Source of the DNA: an uncultured Anaerolineaceae bacterium
GTDB taxonomy: Bacteria > Chloroflexota > Anaerolineae > Promineifilales > Promineifilaceae
NCBI GenBank assembly: GCA_937967805.1
Contig: CALBTC010000203.1
Span: 1 to 22,874, forward strand
Length of the DNA: 22,874 nt
Direction: 5' to 3'
Both the position numbers and the translations under genes were made by a program. Of this stretch, positions 15,463 to 22,874 are shown piece by piece. The first letter of the stretch is position 1, and the number at the start of each line of letters is the position of its first letter. The notes beneath the pieces were generated by a model. That model made no database searches. It worked only from the letters and a program-made list of their open reading frames with translations, and was not told the origin of the DNA.

Positions 15463-16173
15463 TCAGGCGATGGGCTGAATACAGTCTGGCGTGTCGTTGC
15501 GCGGATTGTTGACGACGGTGCTAACGGGGTAAGCGGTCATTTTTTCAGGGGGATACGGCCGTAGCAAATGCAGCCCCTGCTCTGGATCAGGTTCCGGGTT
15601 CAGCCACAAATCATAATCCTCCGGCTCCACAATGACCGGCATCCGGTTATGAATTGGAGCCATCAGTTCGTTGGGCGTGGTGGTCAAGATAGTGCACGAT
15701 TGCAGGGCTCCGCCATCGGGATCGTGCCATACTTCCCACAAGCCGGCCAGGGCAAACGGCCGCTTCGGCAGGCGCAGCGCAGGCTGTTCCTCCCCTTCCG
15801 CCGGGCGAATAAACATTGGCTGCTTGCCGTTGGCCTGCTTCTGCCACTCGTAAAAACCATCAGCCGGAATCAGGCAGCGACGCCGCTTAAACGCCGCACG
15901 GAACGATGGTTTCTCCGCCACTGTTTCTGAACGGGCATTGATCATCCGCGAGCCAATCTTCACATCTTTCGCCCAGGAGGGAATGAGCCCCCAATGAAAA
16001 AAAGTCAGGTCCCGCTGGCCATCGTCTGCCAGGCGAATGGCCGCAACAGGCTGGGTGGGGGCAATGTTGTAGCGGGGCACAGAGGGGGGCAGGGCAGAAA
16101 CGGCCGTTTCCGGCACGCCAAACTGTGCTGCTAACTGTTCAGTTGGGGTCATTAACGCAAATCGTCCACACAT
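15463..16173 (-). CDS. SOS response-associated peptidase (SRAP; YedK/HMCES-like)
   Basis: A 236-residue SRAP domain protein. It protects abasic sites in single-stranded DNA by forming a covalent thiazolidine link through Cys2 once Met1 is removed. Signatures are MCGRF (1-5) with C2, RYNIAPTQ (34-41) with N36, FFHWGLIPSWAKD (58-70), INARSET (78-84), IPADGFYEW (102-110) with E109, and H175 in IHNRMPVI. All key residues are present, so it should be active. I start at 16173, not at the in-frame ATG at 16290: the Cys must be residue 2, an AAGGAG box lies seven bases upstream, and the extra 39 residues would be translated from a heptamer repeat. It is a single gene. Confidence 0.96.
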   Translation of the reverse strand: MCGRFALMTPTEQLAAQFGVPETAVSALPPSVPRYNIAPTQPVAAIRLADDGQRDLTFFHWGLIPSWAKDVKIGSRMINARSETVAEKPSFRAAFKRRRCLIPADGFYEWQKQANGKQPMFIRPAEGEEQPALRLPKRPFALAGLWEVWHDPDGGALQSCTILTTTPNELMAPIHNRMPVIVEPEDYDLWLNPEPDPEQGLHLLRPYPPEKMTAYPVSTVVNNPRNDTPDCIQPIA

Positions 16174-16195
16174 ATCAGGCTCCTTTTTAGTAAGC

Positions 16196-16257
16196 CAGTA
16201 ATCAGTAATCAGTGGTCGGTAATCAGTCATGTCTACCGACCACTGATTACCGATTAC
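16196..16257. repeat. Heptamer tandem/inverted repeat array
   Basis: The left half is built from 7-base units (CAGTAAT, CAGTAAT, CAGTGGT, CGGTAAT, CAGTCAT). The right half is its reverse complement: 16198-16221 pairs with 16234-16257 at 23 of 24 positions around a 12-base loop. It lies in the SRAP upstream gap and resembles short tandemly repeated heptamers described in cyanobacteria. On RNA it would fold into a long hairpin just upstream of the SRAP ribosome binding site. Confidence 0.8.
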
Positions 16258-16408
16258 GGAATACCGGTTACCGGCAGTTTGCCGGCGCACCTTAAAATAT
16301 TATGCGCCGCTGGCGCAATAGTAATGCACCGCCACAATGGGGGCAAGTGCATTAGATTTTGCTATTGCGAACGGCCGTATCCACTTGTTACAATTCGGCC
16401 AGGAATCC

Positions 16409-16511
16409 AGACCTGACAGGTTTCCCGTGACGCTTTAAGAAAATAATGGGCATTACGTGTCATTCCCGCGAAGGCGGGAATCCATATATCTTTGAAAAAC
16501 TTGCCAGGTCT
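16409..16511. repeat. Composite repeat with ATTCCC-N8-GGGAAT core, MITE-like
   Basis: The core at 16462-16481 is ATTCCC, eight bases, GGGAAT, the same plan as the Neisseria dRS3 repeat. It is common in many genomes, where its shadow translation is WIPAFAGMT. Flanking arms AGACCTGACAGGTTT (16409-16423) and AAACTTGCCAGGTCT (16497-16511) are inverted repeats matching at 13 of 15 positions. The unit ends 39 bases before the SDR start codon. Together with the heptamer array this accounts for most of the 377-base gene-free gap 16174-16550. Confidence 0.6.
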
Positions 16512-16550
16512 CCAGAGAAACAAAACCATTACGAATTTGGAGATACGCTT

Positions 16551-17321
16551 ATGAAAATTCAAGGGTCAACCTTTTTAGTAACCGGCGGCAGCTCTGGCCT
16601 GGGCGCAGCCACCGCCAGGCGTCTGGCCACCGCCGGAGCCAACGTGCTTATTGCCGATCTCAACAACGAGGCTGGCGAAGCGTTAGCCGCTGATTTGGGA
16701 GCCAGCGCCAAATTTGTTCTGACCAACGTGGCGTCTGAGAATGATGTGGGAACGGCCGTGTCCACCGCCGTCGATTCTTTTGGCGGGCTAAATGGTGTCG
16801 TCAACTGCGCCGGCATCGCCATCGCCAGCAAGGTGATTGGCCGCGACGGTTCGCCGCACGACCTTGAGGCTTTTAGCAAAGTGATTCAGGTAAACCTCAT
16901 CGGTACCTTTAACGTCATTCGCCTGGCCGCGGCCGAGATGGTCAAAGCCGAACCCAACGAGGCCGGCGAGCGCGGCGTCATCATCAACACCGCCTCCGTC
17001 GCTGCCTTTGACGGTCAGATTGGCCAAGCTGCTTATTCTGCCTCCAAGGGCGGCGTGGTCGGCATGACCCTGCCCATTGCCCGCGATCTGGCCCGCAGCG
17101 GCATTCGCGTGATGACCATCGCCCCCGGCATCTTCGAGACGCCCATGCTGGCCGGACTGCCCGAAAAAGCGCGCATCTCCCTGGGTGAACAGGTACCGTT
17201 CCCCTCTCGCCTCGGCCGTCCAGAAGAGTACGCTGCCCTGGCCCAACACATCATCGAAAACGAAATGCTCAACGGTGAAGTCATTCGCCTCGACGGTGCC
17301 ATCCGCATGGCCCCTCGCTAA
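16551..17321 (+). CDS. SDR-family dehydrogenase, 3-hydroxyacyl-CoA dehydrogenase type 2-like
   Basis: A 256-residue short-chain dehydrogenase/reductase. The cofactor-binding motif TGGSSGLG is at 11-18, D36 (LIADLNN) suggests NAD(H) preference, NCAG is at 85-88, catalytic S149 is in NTAS, and YSASK gives Y162 and K166. The sequence, including [10 protein letters not shown] and [13 protein letters not shown], is close to 3-hydroxyacyl-CoA dehydrogenase type 2 (HSD17B10-like) enzymes of fatty-acid or branched-chain amino-acid breakdown. Related acetoacetyl-CoA or steroid reductases cannot be excluded. The start at 16551 has a GGAG box nine bases upstream; the frame is open from 16446 but that part is translated repeat. 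It appears monocistronic. Confidence 0.92.
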   Translation: MKIQGSTFLVTGGSSGLGAATARRLATAGANVLIADLNNEAGEALAADLGASAKFVLTNVASENDVGTAVSTAVDSFGGLNGVVNCAGIAIASKVIGRDGSPHDLEAFSKVIQVNLIGTFNVIRLAAAEMVKAEPNEAGERGVIINTASVAAFDGQIGQAAYSASKGGVVGMTLPIARDLARSGIRVMTIAPGIFETPMLAGLPEKARISLGEQVPFPSRLGRPEEYAALAQHIIENEMLNGEVIRLDGAIRMAPR

Positions 17322-17356
17322 CCAACGTAATCACAATGTTTCAAAGGTTCCATGAA

Positions 17357-17509
17357 TTGTCATTACTTCGCCAGGCTCAGCACAAGCCTGAATGGAGCGC
17401 AGCGGAATGAAGAATCCCTCTAAGCCTTGCCAGCCAAAACCTATGCTCGCGAGCTAGGTATGCTCTCTTGTTATGCTGTAGGGATTCTTCGCTTTGCTCA
17501 AAATGACAA
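17357..17509. mobile_element. MITE-like 153-bp repeat element
   Basis: It is bounded by 8-base terminal inverted repeats TTGTCATT (17357-17364) and AATGACAA (17502-17509). Inside are subterminal inverted arms GAAGAATCCCT (17409-17419) and AGGGATTCTTC (17480-17490). It has no coding capacity. The wording (TGTCATT, GGGATTCTTCGCTTTGCTCAAAATGACA) is typical of dispersed non-autonomous repeats in environmental genomes. It fills most of the gap between the SDR and membrane protein genes. No clear target-site duplication was found. Confidence 0.55.
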
Positions 17510-17555
17510 ATCAACAACATTGTGCATTAGGTTTGGAGTGGTTATCAAACATAGA

Positions 17556-17975
17556 ATGAAGAAATTTCTCATACTTATTTTTGTTTTGATGATTGCGATT
17601 TTCGGTAGCTGGGTGCTCAATTACATCCAATGTTTTTTCATTAGCTGCGTGGAAGATGTCTCAATGCCTCCATTGGAACATGTATTAGGGCCAATTGTCA
17701 TTGCGATTTATTCGATTTTTACCTTGGGAATAATTTTCCCATCAGGATTGTTTCTTCAAAAAAGGTTTTCTATTTGGTTTTCTGCTGTAATCCCAACAGT
17801 GATAATGTCATTTTTAGTATCGGCTTTACTCTATGTGCCAGAGGTAGATGATTTTGTCAGTATGTTAAGCTTCTTTGGCTGGCTGGCAATACCCTGGTTT
17901 TTCTGTAGCATTGCAGGATTGGCCATTTGGCCAAGAAATGACATCGCAGATTTTAATGGAGATATTAATGAGTGA
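17556..17975 (+). CDS. Small hypothetical membrane protein (four predicted TM segments)
   Basis: A 139-residue protein I do not recognise. Four hydrophobic stretches are visible: about residues 4-24, 44-64, 72-93 and 103-125, with the charged pattern expected of an inner-membrane protein and an acidic C-terminal tail. I start at the ATG encoding MKKFLILIF; the frame is open from 17427 but that part is translated MITE sequence. The ribosome binding site is poor (GGAG lies about 18 bases upstream). The gene is noticeably more AT-rich than its neighbours, contains no ACGGCCGT palindrome and sits directly after a MITE-like repeat, so recent acquisition is possible. Its last 8 bases overlap the transketolase start, which suggests translational coupling. 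Confidence 0.6.
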   Translation: MKKFLILIFVLMIAIFGSWVLNYIQCFFISCVEDVSMPPLEHVLGPIVIAIYSIFTLGIIFPSGLFLQKRFSIWFSAVIPTVIMSFLVSALLYVPEVDDFVSMLSFFGWLAIPWFFCSIAGLAIWPRNDIADFNGDINE

Positions 17976-19956
17976 ATACAATTTAGACCTTCATCGCCAG
18001 GCAGCCAACACGATTCGTGGCCTGGCGATGGACGCTGTACAAAAAGCAGGCGAGGGCCATCCCGGCATGCCAATGGGCATGGCCGATGTTGCCGTCGTCC
18101 TGTGGACACAGTTCTTGCGCCACAATCCTAGCGATCCCCAATGGCCCGACCGCGACCGTTTTGTTTTATCCGCCGGGCATGGCTCGATGCTCATCTACAG
18201 CCTGCTGCATCTCAGCGGCTACGATTTACCTCTGGAGGAGCTGAAACAGTTCCGCCAATGGGGCAGCAAAACGCCTGGCCATCCCGAAAATTTCCACACC
18301 GTTGGCGTAGAAACCACCACCGGCCCGCTGGGGCAGGGATTTGCCAATGCCGTGGGCATGGCCCTGGCAGAGCGCTGGCTGGCGGCCCGCTTTAATCGCC
18401 CTGATCACGAGATTGTCAACCATCACACCTACGTCATCGCCAGCGATGGCGACCTGATGGAAGGTATTTCCCAGGAAGCCTCGTCGTTAGCTGCCCATTT
18501 GGGTTTGAGCAAGCTCATTGTGCTGTACGATGACAACAACATAACCATCGACGGCCCCACTGACCTGGCCTTCACCGAAGACAGAATGGCCCGCTTTGCC
18601 GCCTATGGCTGGCATACGCAGCAGGTAGATGGCCACGATCCGTTGGCCGTCAAAGCAGCTATCGAAAAGGCCAAAGCAGAAGGCGAACGGCCGTCCATCA
18701 TCGCCTGTCGCACCCACATTGGTTACGGTAGTCCCAACAAGCAAGACACCTCCGCCGCTCACGGCTCTGCTCTAGGAGAAGACGAGGTGGTCCTGACCAA
18801 AAAGGCGCTTAACTGGCCCCCGGAGCCACTCTTTTACATCGCCGACGAAGCGCGCGACTTTTTGCAGATGGACGGCCGTTTCCAAAGCGAATGGGAAAAA
18901 TTGTGGGAAAGTTACAGTGCCGCCTATCCTGAAGACGCCGCGCTGTTCAAAAAATATCTTAATGGTGATTTCACTGTTGATTGGGACAATGTGTTGCCCA
19001 AGTTTGAAGCGGGCAAAAGCCTGGCTACGCGTGCTTCATCCGGGCAGGTGCTCAACGCCATCGCCCCCCATATCCCCAACTTGCTGGGCGGCTCGGCCGA
19101 TCTCACCGGCTCTAACAAAACCGACCTCAAGGGCGAGCCCGGCCTGACCAAAGATGATTTCAGCGGGCGCTACATCTATTTTGGCGTGCGCGAACACGGC
19201 ATGGGCGGTATCCTGAACGGGATGGCGCTGCATGGCGGTGTACGGCCGTATGGCGGCACCTTCCTCGTCTTTTCTGATTACATGCGCGGGGCGGTGCGCC
19301 TTTCGGCGTTGATGGGGCTGCCCGTCATCTACGTCTTCACCCACGACAGCATTGGCCTGGGCACCGATGGCCCCACCCACCAGCCCATCGAGCACGTCAT
19401 GTCCCTGCGCGCCATGCCCAACATGACCGTCATTCGTCCGGCCGACGCGGCGGAAACGGCCGTGGCCTGGCGCTTAGCTCTGGAAAATTTGTCCGGCCCC
19501 ACATCGCTCATCCTCACCCGCCAGGGCGTGCCCACGCTGGACCGCACAAAGTATGCCGACGCTGCCGGTGCGGCCAGAGGTGCCTACATCCTCAGCGATG
19601 CCGATAATTCCCAGGTTCTGCTGCTGGCAACCGGTTCTGAGGTGCAGATTGCTCTGGCCGCGCAGGACAAACTAGCCGAGCAAGGCGTTGCGGCTCGTGT
19701 GGTTTCTATGCCCTCCTGGGAAATTTTTGCTGCCCAAGACGCCGCTTATCGGGAGTCGGTCCTGCCGCGAGCCGTCACCGCTCGTGTCTCCATTGAGGCC
19801 GGCGTGCCGCTGGGCTGGGAGCGGTATTTGGGCTTTGACGGCATTGCCGTCGGCCTGAACCGGTATGGAGCCTCTGCTCCCCACAAAGCGATCTATGAGA
19901 ATCTGGGCATAACGCCGGAGGCGATGGTGAAAGCAGCGCTGTCGCTCTTGGAGTAA
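17968..19956 (+). CDS. tkt: Transketolase
   Basis: A 662-residue thiamine-diphosphate enzyme moving two-carbon ketol units between sugar phosphates in the non-oxidative pentose phosphate pathway. The N-terminal TPP-binding domain shows [11 protein letters not shown] (30-40), TTTGPLGQG (116-124) and [16 protein letters not shown] (159-174) with [10 protein letters not shown]. The central Pyr domain shows [11 protein letters not shown], whose Glu is the cofactor-activating residue, and [12 protein letters not shown]. The C-terminal domain includes [14 protein letters not shown] and MPSWEIF. Length is standard. The ATG at 17968 has a GGAG box seven bases upstream; the frame is open from 17875 but that part overlaps the membrane gene. 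The ribulose-phosphate 3-epimerase gene follows after 4 bases, so the two pathway genes form an operon. Confidence 0.97.
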   Translation: MSEYNLDLHRQAANTIRGLAMDAVQKAGEGHPGMPMGMADVAVVLWTQFLRHNPSDPQWPDRDRFVLSAGHGSMLIYSLLHLSGYDLPLEELKQFRQWGSKTPGHPENFHTVGVETTTGPLGQGFANAVGMALAERWLAARFNRPDHEIVNHHTYVIASDGDLMEGISQEASSLAAHLGLSKLIVLYDDNNITIDGPTDLAFTEDRMARFAAYGWHTQQVDGHDPLAVKAAIEKAKAEGERPSIIACRTHIGYGSPNKQDTSAAHGSALGEDEVVLTKKALNWPPEPLFYIADEARDFLQMDGRFQSEWEKLWESYSAAYPEDAALFKKYLNGDFTVDWDNVLPKFEAGKSLATRASSGQVLNAIAPHIPNLLGGSADLTGSNKTDLKGEPGLTKDDFSGRYIYFGVREHGMGGILNGMALHGGVRPYGGTFLVFSDYMRGAVRLSALMGLPVIYVFTHDSIGLGTDGPTHQPIEHVMSLRAMPNMTVIRPADAAETAVAWRLALENLSGPTSLILTRQGVPTLDRTKYADAAGAARGAYILSDADNSQVLLLATGSEVQIALAAQDKLAEQGVAARVVSMPSWEIFAAQDAAYRESVLPRAVTARVSIEAGVPLGWERYLGFDGIAVGLNRYGASAPHKAIYENLGITPEAMVKAALSLLE

Positions 19957-19960
19957 GGAA

Positions 19961-20650
19961 ATGAGATTGCCGGTAAAGATTGCCCCGTCTATCCTGGCCG
20001 CCGATTTTACCCGATTGGGTGAACATGTCTCGGAAGCCATCGTTGGCGGTGCCGATTGGCTGCATGTGGACATCATGGACGGCCGTTTTGTGCCCAACAT
20101 CTCTTTTGGCCCGATGATTCCGCGGGCGATACGGCCGTTAGCCGAAGAAGCCAACATCCCCCTGGATGTCCACCTCATGATCGAGGAGCCGGACCGCTAC
20201 CTGGAAAAGTTTGCCCAGGCCGGCGCAGCCCGACTTACCATTCATGCGGAGGCGACGCGCCATTTGCACCGCACCGTGCAGGCCATCAGGGAGTTGGGTG
20301 TCAAGGCAGGTGTGGCGCTGAATCCGGCAACCTCGTTAACGGCCGTAGAAGAAATCTTGCCCGACGTCGATCTCATCCTCATCATGTCGGTCAATCCCGG
20401 CTTTGGTGGGCAAAGCTACATTCCGCAAAGTACCGGCAAGATTCGCCGCCTGCGCCAAATGCTCACCGAGCGCGGCAGCAATGCCTGGCTGGAGGTAGAC
20501 GGCGGCATTAGCGCCAAAAACGCGGCCGAGGTTGTGGCCGCCGGGGCAACCGCTTTGGTGGCCGGCAGCGCCATCTTTCGCGGCGATAAATCGGTGGCCA
20601 ACAACATCACCGAAATGAAAAACGTCGTCCGCACCGTCTTCTCCATTTAG
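19961..20650 (+). CDS. rpe: Ribulose-phosphate 3-epimerase
   Basis: A 229-residue TIM-barrel enzyme interconverting ribulose 5-phosphate and xylulose 5-phosphate, the ketose substrate of the neighbouring transketolase. Signatures are APSILAADF (8-16), HVDIMDGRFVPN (35-46) with metal ligands H35 and D37, DVHLMIEEP (69-77) with H71, NPGFGGQ (145-151), and LEVDGGI (177-183) with D180. All four metal and acid/base residues are present. It begins 4 bases after the transketolase stop, so the two are translated from one message; the GGAG inside the end of tkt probably serves as ribosome binding site. Length is normal. Confidence 0.97.
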   Translation: MRLPVKIAPSILAADFTRLGEHVSEAIVGGADWLHVDIMDGRFVPNISFGPMIPRAIRPLAEEANIPLDVHLMIEEPDRYLEKFAQAGAARLTIHAEATRHLHRTVQAIRELGVKAGVALNPATSLTAVEEILPDVDLILIMSVNPGFGGQSYIPQSTGKIRRLRQMLTERGSNAWLEVDGGISAKNAAEVVAAGATALVAGSAIFRGDKSVANNITEMKNVVRTVFSI

Positions 20651-20684
20651 AATCTATCCGAAAAAGCCACAGGCTTGTTCTGCG

Positions 20685-21998
20685 CTAATCTGTGTAATCT
20701 GCGGATGAAAAAGCCTTTTGTTTTTCGCGCATGTGTTGTCCCTGCTCCAAAATAATGCGCACTGAGCGATCATAGGTAAAGTAATTCCAGACCCAGTTCA
20801 CAAACACATTTAGCCGATTGCGAAAGCCGAGCAGGGTAATTAAATGGAGCACCAGCCAGGACAGCCAGGCGATGTAACCACGCAGCTGAATCTTGTTGTA
20901 AATCCAGGCCACGGCGCGGCGGCGGCCGATCGTAGCCATGTTGCCCCGATCGTGGTAGTGGAACGGCCGTTTCTCCCTCCCCTCAATCTCCGCCAAAATA
21001 TTTTTCGCCGCTAGTTCCCCCTGCTGCTGCGCCACGGGAATCAACATCGGATACGGCTGACCTGATTCATCCTCCAGGTAAGTCATATCCCCCACGGCAT
21101 AGACATTTGGGCGATCAATCACCTCAGTAGTGGGCAAGATAGGCAATCGCCCGCCGCGTTTCAGTGGCACATTGAGCATTTCGGCCAGCGGTGAGCCTTT
21201 CACCCCGGCTGCCCAAACCAGCGTGTAGGTTGGAATGACCGTGCCATCCTCCAGCTTCACATGATCCCTGGCAACTTCTTCTACGGGACTTCCCAGGCGC
21301 ACCTCCACCCCTAATGACAGCAACTGCTCCAGCGCTGCCTGGCGCAGCTTGTCCGGATAGGGGGCTAGCAGATACGGTTGCATTTCTACCAAAATGACCT
21401 GCGTTCGCATCTCCCGGTGCACATATTCTCGACCAAGGACATGATTGTACAATTCGTAGATGGCTCCGGCCGTTTCCAGTCCGGTAGGGCCACCACCGGC
21501 TACTACTATCGTAGTCATCGCTTCACGGACGGCGTCATCTTCTTCCCAGGCGGCCTGCTCAAACAGGGCGAGGATATGGTTACGCAAATTGATGGCGTCG
21601 CTCAACGTTCGCAGCTCCAGCGCATTTTCACGAAAGGCATCATTGCCAAAGTAGGTAGGTGTACTGCCCGTCGCCAAAATGAGGAAATCATAGCTTTCTT
21701 GCCGCTGTTGCTCGCCAATCTGCACTTCGATCACCTTGTTCGCGTAGTCAATAGCGGTGACGGTGCCTAGCAGGGAGCGAATGTTCCGGTTTTTGCGGAA
21801 AATCGTGCGCACCGGGTAGGCAATCTCTGATGGGTCAAGGGCGCAGGTGGCCACCTGGTAGAGCAAGGGGGTGAAGGTATGGAAGTTACTGCGATCTATT
21901 AACAGTACCTCAACCGGCTTATTGGCCAAAGCGCGGGCGGCAAACAATCCGCCAAAACCCGCCCCGACGATAATGATACGAGGTTGTTGCGTACTCAT
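20685..21998 (-). CDS. ndh: Type II NADH:quinone oxidoreductase (NDH-2)
   Basis: A 437-residue single-subunit, non-proton-pumping NADH dehydrogenase that passes electrons from NADH through FAD to quinone at the inner membrane face. The FAD-binding Rossmann motif VGAGFGG is at 11-17, followed by FHTFTPLLYQVAT (39-51), ILATGS (107-112), the NADH-binding motif AGGGPTGLETAG (167-178), and VYAVGDM plus PVAQQQGELAAKNI near the second FAD contact. The C-terminal region (IQLRGYIAWLSWLVLHLITLLG and on) is amphipathic/hydrophobic and fits membrane anchoring. I start at the ATG at 21998 (MSTQQPRIIIVG); upstream in-frame residues are from the intergenic region. The last residues (FSSADYTD) are encoded by a dispersed repeat. 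It follows folE on the same strand but across a terminator. Confidence 0.94.
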   Translation of the reverse strand: MSTQQPRIIIVGAGFGGLFAARALANKPVEVLLIDRSNFHTFTPLLYQVATCALDPSEIAYPVRTIFRKNRNIRSLLGTVTAIDYANKVIEVQIGEQQRQESYDFLILATGSTPTYFGNDAFRENALELRTLSDAINLRNHILALFEQAAWEEDDAVREAMTTIVVAGGGPTGLETAGAIYELYNHVLGREYVHREMRTQVILVEMQPYLLAPYPDKLRQAALEQLLSLGVEVRLGSPVEEVARDHVKLEDGTVIPTYTLVWAAGVKGSPLAEMLNVPLKRGGRLPILPTTEVIDRPNVYAVGDMTYLEDESGQPYPMLIPVAQQQGELAAKNILAEIEGREKRPFHYHDRGNMATIGRRRAVAWIYNKIQLRGYIAWLSWLVLHLITLLGFRNRLNVFVNWVWNYFTYDRSVRIILEQGQHMREKQKAFSSADYTD

Positions 21999-22086
21999 TT
22001 TATTGTGCCTTTTGCTTTTGAACAGCAGGGCTTGTTTTTGGAAATGTGTTACGGTATCTGAGCATAGCATCTTCGAATTAAAGCGC

Positions 22087-22124
22087 AAAAAAAAGAGCAG
22101 CATCCCAATACAGAATGCTGCTCT
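22087..22124 (-). terminator. Rho-independent terminator of folE
   Basis: Read on the minus strand: AGAGCAGCAT (22124-22115), an 11-base loop, ATGCTGCTCT (22103-22094), then a run of eight T. A perfect 10-bp stem with U tract, 24 bases after the folE stop. Confidence 0.92.
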
Positions 22125-22147
22125 GAAATTTGATCGGGGATAAGCTG

Positions 22148-22816
22148 TTACTTGCGCAGTTGATCCATAAATTCGCGGCGCAGTTCGCGGTCTTCTTTGT
22201 ATCTGCCCAGCATATAGCTCGTCATCATGCGGGGATGCTCCTTTTTGACGCCGCGCATCATGGAGCACATGTGGGAGCCTTCAACAACGACGGCAACGCC
22301 CTGTGGCTGGAGAATTTCATCGATCATTTCAGCGATCTGGCGCGTCATGCGTTCCTGCACCTGTAAGCGGCGGGCGAACATTTCGACAATGCGCGGAATT
22401 TTGGAGAGGCCAATGACCTTGTCTGACGGAATATAGGCGATGTGGGCCCGGCCAAAAAAGGGCAGCATATGGTGTTCACACATGCTGAAATATTCAATCT
22501 CTTTGACGATCACCGGTTCATCATAATCCACATCGAAGAGCGCACCATTGACCAACTTGACGGGATCGGTGTCGTAGCCTGCCAAAATCTCATCGTACAT
22601 GCGGGCAATGCGGTTGGGCGTGCCGACGAGGCCTTCGCGGTCGGGGTCTTCGCCGACGTTGCTGAGGATGGCGCGTACGGCCGTTTCAATCGCTTCTTTA
22701 GCTTTGGCCGACGTTTCTAGCTGGCTGGCTGCCTTGCCGTTGCTGTGGCCATTTTTCCCGTTTTTGAGCGTCTCGTGTTTATGGTATCCGTTTAATTCCT
22801 TGACTGCTTCAAACAT
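22148..22816 (-). CDS. folE: GTP cyclohydrolase I
   Basis: A 222-residue GTP cyclohydrolase I (FolE type IA) converting GTP to 7,8-dihydroneopterin triphosphate, the first step of folate and pterin synthesis. The N-terminal 40 residues are a variable, Asn/Gly/Lys-rich extension. The catalytic domain shows [16 protein letters not shown] (59-74), [13 protein letters not shown] (108-120) with zinc ligands C113 and H116, [11 protein letters not shown] (135-145), [12 protein letters not shown] (154-165) and [10 protein letters not shown] (181-190) with zinc ligand C184. All zinc ligands are present. I start at 22816 because an AAGGAG box lies seven bases upstream; the in-frame GTG/ATG region further up overlaps the previous gene's end. 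A strong terminator follows. Confidence 0.97.
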   Translation of the reverse strand: MFEAVKELNGYHKHETLKNGKNGHSNGKAASQLETSAKAKEAIETAVRAILSNVGEDPDREGLVGTPNRIARMYDEILAGYDTDPVKLVNGALFDVDYDEPVIVKEIEYFSMCEHHMLPFFGRAHIAYIPSDKVIGLSKIPRIVEMFARRLQVQERMTRQIAEMIDEILQPQGVAVVVEGSHMCSMMRGVKKEHPRMMTSYMLGRYKEDRELRREFMDQLRK

Positions 22817-22826
22817 AATGTTCTCC

Positions 22827-22874
22827 TTAATGCTGACGCAGCAGCTTCTCAATTGACAGCGAGGCGGCGCAGCG
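22827..22874 (-). CDS. C-terminal end of an unidentified gene upstream of folE
   Basis: On the minus strand one frame is open from the right edge and ends at TAA 22829-22827, giving the tail [11 protein letters not shown]. The stop lies 10 bases before the folE ATG, with the folE ribosome binding site in between, the spacing usual for an operon. Only 15 residues are visible and I cannot assign them; the frame could also be chance. Confidence 0.3.
   Translation of the reverse strand, partial: RCAASLSIEKLLRQH

Larger units (their letters stand above)
51..22684. repeat. Highly iterated palindrome ACGGCCGT, 36 dispersed copies
   Basis: Copies start at 51, 492, 713, 1837, 2226, 3451, 3616, 4578, 5203, 5538, 6163, 6871, 7802, 8249, 9877, 10154, 10624, 11131, 11902, 12031, 13081, 13130, 14382, 15555, 16100, 16371, 16752, 18687, 18872, 19242, 19456, 20089, 20131, 20339, 20963 and 22677. 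This is a manual count. The base before the octamer is never C and the base after is G only twice. Two copies (2226, 16371) are intergenic; the rest lie in genes on both strands and in all three codon phases. The pattern is that of a HIP1-like genome-wide palindrome. Confidence 0.9.

Noticed and set aside
16196..16257. CRISPR array
   Set aside because: The 7-base units are contiguous with no spacers, and no cas genes are present.
16174..16290. Longer N-terminus for the SRAP protein
   Set aside because: The extra 39 residues are translated heptamer repeat, and SRAP needs Cys at position 2, which the start at 16173 provides along with a good ribosome binding site.
16362..16562. 66-codon minus-strand open frame containing WIPAFAGMT
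   Set aside because: This peptide is the well-known shadow translation of an intergenic repeat, not a gene.

Overview
This 22.9-kb window looks like chromosomal DNA from an environmental Chloroflexota bacterium, probably an Anaerolineae-type lineage. That is inference from protein flavour: a DPP-IV-like S9 peptidase, a baeRF family 3 protein, and a large secreted beta-helix protein ending in a short hydrophobic tail. No rRNA, tRNA, phage or complete transposon is visible, and there is no CRISPR array. Genes are densely packed, mostly with good GGAG-type ribosome binding sites, in short operons on both strands.

Layout. 1-2162 (minus): dnaA, a DUF302 protein and a partial esterase, preceded by a 690-bp AT-rich gene-free stretch with three perfect or near-perfect palindromes (possible oriC region). 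2853-6956 (minus): a 1367-residue secreted three-module beta-helix protein. 7214-7921 (plus): a DtxR/MntR-type metal regulator with a promoter and candidate operator. 8012-8578 (minus): rfbC. 8774-9553 (plus): a double PRC-barrel protein. 9780-12633 (plus): an S9 peptidase split by one in-frame stop codon, then a HAD phosphatase. 12769-13335 (minus): a GmhB-like phosphatase. 13448-15391 (plus): baeRF family 3 protein plus metallophosphoesterase, closed by a strong terminator. 15463-16173 (minus): SRAP abasic-site protein. 16551-17321 (plus): SDR dehydrogenase. 17556-20650 (plus): small membrane protein, transketolase, ribulose-phosphate epimerase. 20685-22816 (minus): type II NADH dehydrogenase and GTP cyclohydrolase I, plus a fragment of a further gene at the right edge.

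The most striking signal is not a gene. The octamer palindrome ACGGCCGT occurs 36 times by my manual count, against roughly 0.35-0.5 expected. The 34 genic copies lie in all three codon phases, encoding T-A-V (15), x-G-R (12) or R-P-x (7), so DNA-level rather than protein-level selection is implied. This resembles HIP1 of cyanobacteria but with a different sequence. A second unusual signal is a pair of intergenic elements (7941-8002 and 9635-9702). They share a crossed inverted-repeat architecture (A-B-A'-B') and an ATTGGNCCAAT core. Intergenic gaps also carry several small repeat types: a heptamer inverted array, an ATTCCC-N8-GGGAAT element, a 153-bp MITE-like element and a CGCAAAG inverted repeat.

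Most genes are housekeeping (replication initiation, pentose phosphate non-oxidative branch, respiration, pterin synthesis, dTDP-rhamnose synthesis, DNA damage tolerance). I see no obvious defence or mobile cargo island.
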